64,000 bases of DNA. It comes from Litoditis marina (taxonomy: Eukaryota > Nematoda > Chromadorea > Rhabditida > Rhabditidae). This document shows, in pieces, positions 29,223 through 41,700 of this stretch. A program made the translations under genes and the position numbers. The DNA lies in NCBI GenBank assembly GCA_964036275.1, contig OZ038435.1, positions 2,852,001-2,916,000 of the forward strand. The letters run 5' to 3'. How positions within the stretch are numbered: position 1 is the first letter of the stretch; every line of letters starts with the position of its first letter. The notes below the pieces were generated by a model. The model was not told where the DNA came from, made no database searches, and was given only the letters and a program-made list of their open reading frames with translations.

Positions 29223-32200
29223 TTATGCAGCCAGTTTGGCGCGATCAGTTAGTGCCATTTTGAGAAGATTCAACATTTCCGGTGAGGTACCTGAAAGTGA
29301 AACACATTTTTGAGTATCAAAATTGTTGGAGGAGAGGCTGTACCTAAATTGGAATACACTATGTAGTTCTCATGCCAATCAAAAGGTTATACGAAATGTT
29401 GGTGAAATGCTAACAGCGTCAGTGTTCTAATAAAAATTTATGATTTGGAATCGAAAATTCACTTTTTCTCGGTACGTTCCCACAGTTTCTGTCCGTCCAA
29501 TTCGATTGCATTAGGAGACATCGTGACTTCCGAACGGTGGCTCTGGAATAGTTAAAAATTTGAATTTTACAATTTGGAACATATCGATGGGAGAGAAAAA
29601 AACTTGAATGAACTAAAAAAAAAGAGTTTATGTGTGGTGTACAGTCGGTACACCACTCTCCAATGTCAAACTGTGTGTATTATGATTAAGTTAATGTGCT
29701 CAGTGAGAGATGTACTCAAACCGTTTCGACCCTGATTCAAGACGGTTTTGGGTTTTCTCAGGGTAGGGTCGAAACGGTTTTGAGTACATCTCTCACTGAG
29801 CACATTGACTTGTGCCATCGGGAACCTAGCCGGTTCTTGATGGCACCGCCCCGCCCGCTTTATATATATAAGCGCACACTAGCTAGGTCTTCGCGCTTCT
29901 CTTCACTCTCTCTCGGTAGCCTTTACTCTCTCTCTCTCTATCTTGGCATCGCGCCATACCGGTGCCCACCGCGGGCGAACTCTGTTAACTTGGACTGGTA
30001 CAACCGGTGAGTAAACTAACTATTCTATCGTACTTAAGTCCATCAGCACACGCATTCCTATGATGGAACGGACTTAATCATACCACCATCCAAAAGTCCT
30101 AGTGACACAATTATATTTTGTTCAAATAAAATAACCTAATTATATTTATGTTAATTGTATTATGTTTCAATTCGTTGCTTTTCGGCCGAAAATCGTGAGC
30201 TGTGGCGTGTGTCGAGGAAAAATTGCAACGAATAACTGATCACTCTCATTACCTCCAAGTTGAAGTTGCAAGTGAATCTCCATCGCTCGCCGTTCACATT
30301 CGCCACTAGAGTGAGTGTTTTCACGGTCGTGTGAGGCTCCACTTCTGGAATAAGAAAACATGAGGAATGTGGTTGCATTTTTACCGTGTTGCATCTCAAA
30401 TGCAACCAAATATATCTACAACGAAATATTTTGGTTATGTAATGTGAAAACATTTGAAAACAACCACTAGTTTTGCACATGCAACCTGGTTGCATTTTGG
30501 TTGCATGCAACCTGGTTGCATTTTGGTTGCATGCAACCTGGTTGCTTGTGTAATGCTTGTTGTGCGCACGGCACTGTCACATTGAAAAACATTACATTAC
30601 ATCATACCTTTTACATTGCATAAATACATTACATTAAATAGTGCATTAAAAATACCTTCAGGTGTGTCGTTGGGATCAACGGAAACATTGAGATCCGTTT
30701 CAACTGCCTTTATTCGCGCGGGAATCGAGCGATTCAAACTGGTCGAGCGGGAACGGGAAGCACGGGCCGTGGCACAACTGAAACACATATTGTATTGAAT
30801 ATTCTGACGCAATACATCGATACATTCACGTACACGTAGTTCCCCTACTTGTAACATCCCCATATGAACAAAACATCCCTAGATTGCGTAGTACACCCCA
30901 TTACATTTTCCAATGTCTGAAAAGTACATACTATATTCCATCCGTTATTAATAGCAGTGAGTGGAGCAGGTTTAACTTGAGGAAAAACATTGAAACTCAC
31001 GACGAATTTAAGCTTCCGCAAACGATGGAGCCGCGTCCGCTATTTCGACTTGCACTGCGGGATGGAGTGGACAGACTTTGAGAACGAGAGACTAAACAGA
31101 AAAGTTTATGTTCCAGAACCTGCGAAACGTTTCTAAGTTTATTATGCTTAGGTGAAATTGGAACCAAAATTCATTATTTTTTATTCTTTTTTATTATTAT
31201 TTTATTATTATTAATATTTTATTATTATTTTATTATTTTCGATTGTATATTCAAAATGTCACAAGTGTTCTCACAATTGTTGTTCAAATTAGCATTAGAC
31301 AAGTCCTGTACTGTAAGACAAGTAAGGGTACTGTAGAAGTCTTTGTAGAAATGGTGTAGACTGTACCTGAGACTTGTCTCGGCAGCTGGCTGGGAGCAGT
31401 TTGGTTCATCTCGAAAGATCTGTCCTGCACACTCGGGCTGCGGCTGACTGATCTTGAAAAGAAAAAAATTCATATTTTCCAAACCTTTCTTCTTCCTTGT
31501 TTTAATTATACCTTTATTTTTCGAAGGCTTACCTCGAGTGACTTCTCACGTTGCTAAGATCTATCGACTTTCTTCTTGATCTAGAAACAGGGGCACTTCG
31601 GGTAGAGCGGTTCTCAACGGATCTGGCAGAGCTATCTGTAAACGATTTCTGATTTTTCGAAATAGGAAACCAATTCGATTTACGATGATGTTTCAAACTG
31701 GTTCGTCTACGGGAAAACAACTTTTCCTTTGATTTATTTGATTTAAGAACAAGTATAAGTACAAGTATAAGCAGTAAGTACATGTGTAGCGGAAGATGTA
31801 TGTTCCACGTTTTACTTTTGCCCCCACTTTTTTGTTTTAGCCAAAATAAGTCCTGTGTTACTTTCAGCCCCCACCATGGGGGGTGAAAGTAACATGGCTC
31901 CGTTTCAACTAAGAATCAGAAGGGTGGGGGGGGGCTTTCGTTAAAGATTGCCAGGCATGTTACTTTCACCCCCCCCCCCCAATCTACGTTAGTGGGGGTG
32001 ATTGTACAATGTCGACATTTAACTTTAGCCCCCCCCCTACCATACATTTACTTTTTACCCCCCACCATTTTCTGTTGAAACTAGTGTGGTTGGGGGGCCA
32101 AAGTATCACGGGGGGTGCGATTGTACGGTGTGGGGCGAAAGTAAAATGTTCCCCTAGGTTTGAATGAACAAGTACATTTGAAGCACAATTGTACCACTAT

Positions 32201-35200
32201 TGTTATGTGTACCAATTATTGAAGAAAACGTCTCTACAACAGTTACGAAAGTCACGTGTATCGCGGATAAACCTATTCTATTCTATTCTACTCTACAATG
32301 TAAAAGGCTCAACAAATGGGAAACGAGTACAGGTAGAGAATATGCCCTACCGGACGGATAGTCAACTGAGCTTTCACCTAGATGCGACATTCCAAGAAGA
32401 GCGGTATTGTTTCTGGTGGATCCAGCTGAAAGTGATACCGGTGATAACACCATATCGTTAGACGTGTGTTAGAGGAAAATCAAAAACCACGACATATTGT
32501 TGGCAGCCACCGTACCAGAGACTACCAGAGACCAGAGACCGTACCAGAGACCGTACCAGAACTAGCCAAAACGTTTATTGCAGTGCGCACTTTTCCACTG
32601 CTTCACACATTCCAAATGACAACTTCTTCTACTTCTACTCTATATCACGTTGCTTATTTTCAGGAACCAGTCATACAAAGTAGGCGATAATCGCAACAGA
32701 AATGAGCGGCTTCAACTCGAATCAAAAGTTCTATCGACTCATATTTTCAATTGAAAGTTCATCCGAAAGGGTGTTACCTGGACTTTTGGTGAGAAGGATG
32801 CCCGGCGCAGTTTGATTTGCCTCGAACGATCTGTTGATCACGCTGGTGTCACGGCGTCTGAATCAGTGAAGTTGGAGCTAAAACTTAAAACAAAAACAAA
32901 AACATCGTGCGCAGCGCGGAGGGCTGCGCAGATTAGTTTTTGTTCTCAACTATGCAGACGTTTTGAAAGATTTTTTGCCCGTTCCTCCGTTATTTGTGAA
33001 CCATTTTCCGCGAAACTTGCCGTGAGCAGTTAAAGGGCATACATCTATAAGATTTGTCAGTTTGAGTTCAAAATGACTAAGTTGACGTGAGTTTGAAGGG
33101 TGAACGTCTCGCAAAAATGACTTCCGTAACGGGGCGGCGGCGGCGGCGGCTACAAAAAAATGTCCGCCCTCTTCTCTGGGCACAGCTTCGCTCTCAATGA
33201 AAATCTCTGAACACTGTTTACACTGTGGTTTACACTGTGGTTTACACTGTTGAAAAAGAGGTCAATTAGTATAAAAAACGAGTGTCAAGAAAGTAAAGAT
33301 TAGTTTTAGAGATAAACAGATTTTAGAAGTTCTAGAGAGAATTTTAATTCTAGTTTGAAGTTTTAGAGAGAGAGATAAACAAAAAATATAAAACAGGCTT
33401 AATAAACGGATATTAAGAGAGAAAGGCTGATCTCGCTTGGTTAAAAATTACACAAAGTATCACAAATATTACTCAGTACCGATGATGAAACATCTGAATA
33501 AAAATAACAATAACACGAAAATCCAGCTAAATTGTTTCCATATTTCAAACGAGCGAGCTTGGCCTTTCTCTCTTAATATCCGTTTATTGGGCCTGTTTTA
33601 TATTTTTTGATTATGTGATCTCTAAAACTAATCTTTACTTTCTTGACATTCGTTTTTTATACTAATCCAGAAACCTAGCAAGAAAAATCTTAGACTCTGA
33701 TCAGTCACACAGTCTAATGATTGAACCATAAACATGTTTTCCTTCTGTTAGAGTTGAAATGCAGATTTACCAAACCTTTTACTTGTAAAATGAGATGTTG
33801 GTAACTGTTGTTCACCTGCGTGGAGATTGGGGCATTCCTCCCTTTCTCTTTGCGAGAGGATCACTCTGGACAGACATGTTGCGATGAGAAACTTCATAGT
33901 CCGAGTAGTCGAGAACAGAAAATGGTCAGAAATCATATATAGGAGAAGACGAAAAACCAGTTGTACCTACCACACAGTGTATTCGAGCAAATCATGCTTG
34001 TCAGGTACCTACACTACCAATTGCAGCTCTACAGTTTTATGATTTCAGGTACACAGCAGAAATTTAGAGACACCGTACATTTGAAAACTATAAGACATAC
34101 CAGAAGAGCTTTCCGCCGGTCTGCTTGAATTCGATATCTCGATCAGAGAAGGGGTTCGGCTTCGCGACTGAGAACGAGAAGTGTGAACTGGAAATAGTTC
34201 GTTGATTATAAAAATATGTTTGCTCTCACCCACTTGTATACAATAGACTTTCTTAAGAGCATAATGATCTAATTACAAACATAGATGATTTAGTTTGGTT
34301 CACTTTTGTCATCACAAGCAGATTTGAGAAAACTGATGATGATTATAGCTTCAGTTCTGAACTGTTACCTTCACCTAAAGTAAAAACATCTCACCAGAGC
34401 TATTTGCACAAAGCTGGCTCGGGGCAGTTTGGTTCTTGTCATACGATCTGTCACGCGAGGAGCGGTTGTTGAGCGACCTGAACGTGGGAAAATTTCCTAT
34501 TTTCGGTTTTCTATCAATTTCCAAATTCAATTATTTTTTCGGCCGAATCTACAGTTGATACTGTTGAGCAATTTCTTCTCGTGTTTCTGTACGTATAAGC
34601 TGTCATTCCTACATTCCATAATAGGTTAACTGAAAACTCGAAACTCAGTGGTACTACAAACACATTAAAGCATCCGTCCCGCTTTAATTTTGACCTTTGA
34701 GTTAACAATCTGACCCTATGGCAAATTAAAAACCATTGACAAAAACATCTACTTTTATATCCCTATCTTGCTTCGTTTTCTCAGAAAAGCCGCTTACGTA
34801 ATGACACCGATAGGGGAGTTGCGTACGGGGTATGCTCAAAATAGCCTATAGAAGTGCAAAAATGATTTTAAAACACTCTATCACATGCGAATACACAATT
34901 GGAGCCTAAAAAATCAAAATAAATCTGGATGTAAATGAACGTCAAGTCATATGTCATGTGGATGAAAGTCAAATTGCGTCGCAGTGAAAATGTTCATGCC
35001 CCATTCTTCATTGCTTGACGCTATACAAATTTTACAAATTCTCAATCCGAAAGTTTTTTCATGGTCAATGGGAGGGCATTATGAAACTTTTTTGAGCTTT
35101 TTAAATTTTTCGTGAAACTCAAATTAGAGAGGAACGGTTTCTTTAAGGCGCAAAAAACGGTTTTCAATACAAATACCTCTGAATCATCAACATACCTGTT

Positions 35201-38200
35201 CACGCTGGTCGATCTTCTGAGATGAGTGGTCCGGGGTCTGATCATCGATCCGCTAGAGAGGTCTGAAATGTATTCTTAGTTACCCGAATAAAAAAAATTC
35301 AGGTTCACCTTTCTACGTATTTGTAATCGATTCTGAATGTTCCATTTGTAATTTTCTACTTGTACGCCCGTGCAAATGCAAATGAACGTTTATTATTATT
35401 GATAGGTCAAAACGAGTAATTCACAAGTGAACGAGTCGGTTTTAGCGTTTGGTGAAGTGCTACCTACATCTTTGTACAAGTATCAACGTTCAGTGTAATG
35501 TTAAAGGAACCGTACCTCTATAATGTGCAACGTAGGTAGTTTTTAAAAAATGAAAACAGTCATTTTTTCTGTTTTGAGATGAAAGCCCATACCTTACGTA
35601 CAGAAAGTTTGAAAAACCACAATATTACGGAGCAATTTAGAAGCCAACAGGATTTGGGTTACTGTAATGCAGAAATCCTTAATCTATCACTGCTTTGGGG
35701 AACCTTTCTGAATTTGTATTGCGTTTGGGGAATTGTAGTTTGACCCCCCCCACCGGGGGGTTATAATTCAATTTATCACCTGCAATACAAAAGTTTGAGG
35801 GTGGGGGGTAAAAAGTAAACATTTCCGTTATTGAAGTTCAGCCCCCCAGTCGTGGAAGTTTGACCCCCCACCATTGAAGTTCTACCCCCCGCCGACCCAA
35901 GTGGGGGGTAAATAGTAAATGTCGAAGTTGAATTTTGACCCCCCCCCCCTCTCCTAGATTTTCAGGTTTTAGCTTGGGTGGGGGGTTGAAGTGCTACGGG
36001 GGGGGGGGGGGGGGACTCAACTAAAGTGGGGGGCGATACTTCAATTTTCCCCTGCTTTGTAGTTTTCATGATATTTAAAAATCTTTTTTCACAGATTTAA
36101 TATTTGTAGTTTTGGCCATGTTGTGAATATGGTTTCATGATTTTATGGACATTTTGAAAATTTTGTACGTAGGTGAACTCGGCGGTGTATGTACGTGCGC
36201 GTGGTCGCGCCACATTTTTGAGAACACGGAGCAAGACAGGAAGTTGACACCTATATGAATGATTTTGGTTTTTTGATGTGAACATTATCGACTAATCAGC
36301 TCGAACCTCCCAATTAAAGAGGAACGGTCCCTTTAATGAGTGGAGCTAATCGTCGAGCTCATCGAAACGAATCAATTAAAACCCAGGAAGTTTCCAATTT
36401 TTTCTTAAAATGATGAAACTTATTCAAACTCGAAATAGATGTTTTTCATTTCTGTTCCAACCGTACCTTGGATTCCGCTGCGAGTAGTGTTGGCCGAACT
36501 ATTACGCGAACGAACGAACGACTCCTGAAACAAAGAAGTTCATCCAATGAAACGCTTATCCTTATACTCAACAATTTGAACTTTGTTCGCATTCGTTGTA
36601 TATTCACAGACAGAACTGAAAACCGTACAATTTGGCATTGCAAATGCCAATGAACCAACCAATCTATTCGAATGTAATGCACTACATCACATTATATTGG
36701 TTCAATATAGTTCATTAGAGAAACGCTAGTATTTGATTAGTTCGTTAATACCCAAAACTAACTATTCCTGAATGTTGAAATTGTTTCAACCCACATTGTT
36801 GGTCATCCGAGTGACGGTGTAGTCCAGGGTTCCATCGAGGCCGCGACTGTGGAAGTCGTAGCTTCTAGATTCCTCCGCCACGATAGTCTTATTACCACCC
36901 CAGATGGCATTCACATCGGTCACCCGAGTGTCAACGATAGTGTCACGCTCGATGATGATTCTGAAATGGAATGCTTTATTGTAAATTTCGATTAGGTATT
37001 AGAAACGCATAAACTAGACGGAACTAAAGGAATTCCGAATTTGAAACTATCCGACCGCCACCGCAGAGCAACTGCCAAAAGTGTGGAAAAGTGCCAAAGT
37101 TTCCTCATAGATAGATAGATAACGATAGATGGAGAGATAAGTTCCCAATATTAAATGTGCAGCTAGTGATTTCATTCCAATTTCGAGTAGTACACGGAAA
37201 TAAAACTCAATGAAGAAGCAAAAGAAAAGAGCAGAATTTAGTCTGTAACTTAATTAGTAACAATCTCAACCCAAAACTAAATAAACGAATTTAACAAGGA
37301 AGTTTTTTTGCTGGATTCCTGTACATTTCTCGTTTGGTTGGAGTAAACTAAAAAAGTGAACAGAAACTGTGATTACCGGTCTGCAGCGACGCTGATATTT
37401 TCGTCGAAGCTGACCACTTTTGAGCGATCCCGCGGGTCGGCACAAACTTCTCGATGAACCGACATACTAAAAAAATTATATTTGGGATTTCAGAAACATA
37501 ACTAGTTTAACTTCTCTTCTTCATAGGATTTGAACGAGTTTAATACATGCACTAACAATTGTCGCGAAGTTTTTCACACGTTCAACATATAATCTACATT
37601 CGATCAGCTATCGGAAGTAACTTATTTGCCCTCCATATCAAATCGAATCAAATATTTATTACACAGTGTGTAATAACGGAACGGGAAAGGTTGCCAAAAA
37701 AAGAGAAGATTTACGTTACACTCAAACGTACTCGTTGATCATATCTTCGTTGATTTCGGGGACTCCTTTTGAGAAAACGAGCAACATAACCTCCGACTTT
37801 TTGTAGACGTCGTTGCGACAGTCTGTTCCATTCAGACACACCGCCGACACGTACTCCGTACTGTAAACAAACAACAATAGTAACAACAACAATTGAAACA
37901 ACAACAATTGGAACAACAACAATAATAACAACAAAAAAGTTAACTTACGTTACATAAACATTAAATTTACAGTAAACAAAAAAAGCTGGACAAAAGATTC
38001 TAGAAAAGAACTGGTTAGTAAATTTGTCAGTTCACAAGGTCACAAGAACGTCCAGCTATTGATGTCACCAAATGCAGCGGAAGCTAGTTCGCAACGGAGA
38101 TTACCACAGCGCACTCTTGAATTTTCAAAAAAAACTCAATTGAACTTCAGCATCCTCAAATGTTTCTTCGAACGTTATTTGTACTAACGAATTGTATTCA

Positions 38201-38750
38201 ACTGCGAAAGATGCAAAAGTTATTAATATTTCCAATATCGTTTACTCAATTGAAAGTTTCGCCACCGCAAAGGAAGTGCCAAGAGTGCTGACGGATCAAA
38301 GAAAAAGTTCCCCTCACCTATTTTTAGGCGTCTTTCGAGTGTCCACTAGTGATCCTTTGGCAATCTTGTTGTACTGTCTCGAGTCGGTTGAACGCAACTG
38401 TTTTCCATACTCGGAGCGCTGAAAAAAAACTTGATCAAACTAATGTAGATGATGTAGGTGTAGCGTTGTTGAAGGTAAACTCAAAAAATTTTGTAACAAC
38501 CCTAGTTTAGATGATCTGGATTGCTTTTCTGAAAGAAGCCTATACAGTTAAGCCTAACTTGCTGTTTTGTAGTTTGATGTTGCGATTTGGTCGGTAAATC
38601 ACGGCATGCATCGATCTCAAACTACAACAAAGATCGGGCACTTTCGACCAACACCTTGATGTTTTCGCATAAATCAGTTGGTCACGTTTTAAGTCATCAT
38701 CAACTTCTAGATCATAATCACGTTTCTCACAAGTTCTAATTTTCACAGCA

Positions 38751-38786
<36 letters not shown>

Positions 38787-41700
38787 CGAACCTTGATCTT
38801 GGTGACTCGACGGATAACGATGACCTTTTCGCCGATGTGCACGCTGTGGGAAGACTGTTCTTCCTCCGAACTGTGGTCCGTCTGTTTCGTCTGGTTCGAA
38901 ATGGCCGGTGCCACCTGTAAAAACCGATTTGTTTGTTAAATAAAATTTATAGTAACATAGTACCAAAAATATATCATGAAAGTAACATGTTAAAGAATAG
39001 TTACAAGCTGCATATTTTCTGTACATGACACATAAACGTTATGGACACGATGTATCTTACGTTCGTCTTGTAAGTTTCCTTGAGAATGGTGAGAAATACC
39101 CGCGACAATTACAAACTACAACGAAAACAAGTGGGTTTTTTTCAGTCAAAATATCGTGATAGGAAATCAGAATCGAATGAAAAATCTTTTTGACCTTCCG
39201 GTGAAAGTTAAGATCAAATGTCAAGTATACTGTACAATCTGAATAAGAACGATTGATCGACCATACCTTGGACAGATTTTTGAGTGCAACATGGTGGTCC
39301 CGTGTGTTCATTCCGGCGGAGAAGATGACAATGTTATTGTCTATGATGATCATTTCGCGGATTGGATCAACTTTCACATTCTGAGTCGAACGGACCTGAA
39401 TCGATTACATCTCTCAGTAAAGAAGCTCAATCAATCGAAAAACTTGAACATTGAAAACAGGATGGAATGAGTTTGGAACAGAATGAATTCTGGAGTCACA
39501 TGTAGATGGTACGATTTAGTACCGCGGAGAAACCAAATTAGAATCATTAAAATCATAGAAATTAGAGTTCCGACAGTTTCGACGAAACGTTATTGACTCA
39601 AAAACCTGAATGTTGAAAACAAGACGGAATTCGAGTTCATTTGGGAGTCAGGTGTAGGTACGGGTAAGATTTAGTACCGCACTGAAAGCGAATGAGAAAG
39701 ATGCGTTCCGCCTGCTTTTTGAATATATTTCATGGTTGCGCCTTCATCCCACTGTAGTTTTTTCTACTTGGTGTCTGTAATCTCTCAAAATCTGTAAAGA
39801 CCTCGCGAAAAGAACAATACAACAACGAACCAATGACCAAAAGGGAAACTCACAAACAACGGAGTAAACATGCGACATTGAAGGGTGCTGGGAAATCTTG
39901 GGATAGGTCTCTTGCCATATCTGAAAGATACATGATTACGATTCAATATTGAAGACAAAGAGAAGATAGCAAATTGAGCTTGGAACAAACGTCAGGTTTC
40001 GAAATTCAGTGGAACATAAGAAATTCGTATTTTCTGCAATCTGTCTACATAGCGTACTGTTTGAAATGAAATGAATATTTATTACACAGAAGTGTAACAA
40101 CGGAACATGAACTAAGCTCTTTGAATAACCACAGTTGAAAGAAATGAAAAATGGTAGACAGCGGAAAATAAACTTTACAAAGTCGGAATGCAAATGCTAG
40201 AAGAAAAGCAATAATGAATCTCAGACTGCTCAGGTGCTATGGTCAAACTAAGAAAAAGAAAACTAGCAAGTATTCTACGACAAAATCACGAAAAGACAAA
40301 CTGTTCAGTTCGATACCTATCGAGTGGACTTTGATTGATTAAATGCCCATGTTAGTAGTTTGAGATGGAGGAATTGGTAGAAGAGAAGAAAGAGAAAGAT
40401 GAAAAGAAAGAGAGATAAGGAGCTCGTGTGTCTGGAATAGAAAGTTCGTTTGCGCTAGAGAGTTTGAACTCCAAAAAGACTGGCCTTCGATCGCAGACAT
40501 GAGAACATGTCTCCGTGGATAGAAATCCGGTCGAGTATGTTTAATCCGGCCTCCGAGCACGCTGCAGTGCACGACCAGAAACTCTCGCGATCTAATGACC
40601 AGTAAGAAATGTTCACTCTCACGACTTTTTGAACTTGACAGCAAAATTGCACGAAAGAGATGGGAAACAGAGGAATGTAAAAGAATAGCAAAAAGAATTA
40701 TGGTTAAACCCAGTTTCCACCAGTAATTCTAATAGTGAACTATTGAAATATCGATACCCATGCGTGAAAAATGTTATGGATACCTCTCAGATCTAATTGA
40801 TCCGCAAGAGTCGTCTGATCCCCGGGTACTGTCCCTGGAGTCTCGGGAGCTGTCTCGGCTGAAGTCCCTGGAGACACTTCTACTTCCACTGCGATCAGCC
40901 AGGACCGAGTCAAGAGAACGGTGAGACCGACTGCTATCGGTCAATGACTGCAGGGCATCCGAACTATGACTGGATCTTCTGGTCCGGTCCACAGCTCGGT
41001 TACTCTGCAAATATAACTTGATGGACGGCGACCAAACTATCGTTGTAGTTTGATCTCGATCATGGAGAATGAACGGGATTAAACTACAAATGAGGCGCGG
41101 TAGGAAAACCTACGCCGTATAGACCTTCTGAAAAGGACCTTCATATTGATCGTAATCACGCTACACTTGCCGATTTCAATACAGGCCTCTTCTGTTTTGA
41201 TTTAGAACTATTTGACTTGCAACTACACTATGAATGAGTTAATAAATAGAATTCTCTGTTTGAACTAGGATAAACTGTCATCAAACATTATTCTACATCT
41301 GTGAGAGAGAAAATATTTGCGTTGTAGTTTTATCCGCTAACAATTAACCTTTCCTGAATTTCCTGAGTGTTCTTGAATTTTGTCCAAAATATACAGGAAT
41401 CAAACTACAACACGCTTATACTAATTCTACTACTTCAACTACTTACTACAATAGGAATAATACAACTATTAATACAATTAACTACGAATACCAACACAAC
41501 CACCCAGTTATCAATGTTTGTGGAACCCACGGCCGATGAGTCGTTGCGGTTCCTTTCGTACTCCTTCATCGCGCGGTTGATGATGGATTGGCGATACAGA
41601 TCCGAGCGGCGGGAGGTCCTGAATATACGAATTCATTATAATATTCGTTGTTCGCCGATTGGTTTCGTTTTCTACTTCTTCTAACTAGCCTCTCTACAAA

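Noticed and set aside
33129..33151. GGC trinucleotide run as a coding alanine or glycine tract
   Set aside because: It lies in an intron of the Ser/Arg-rich gene and no exon model includes it.
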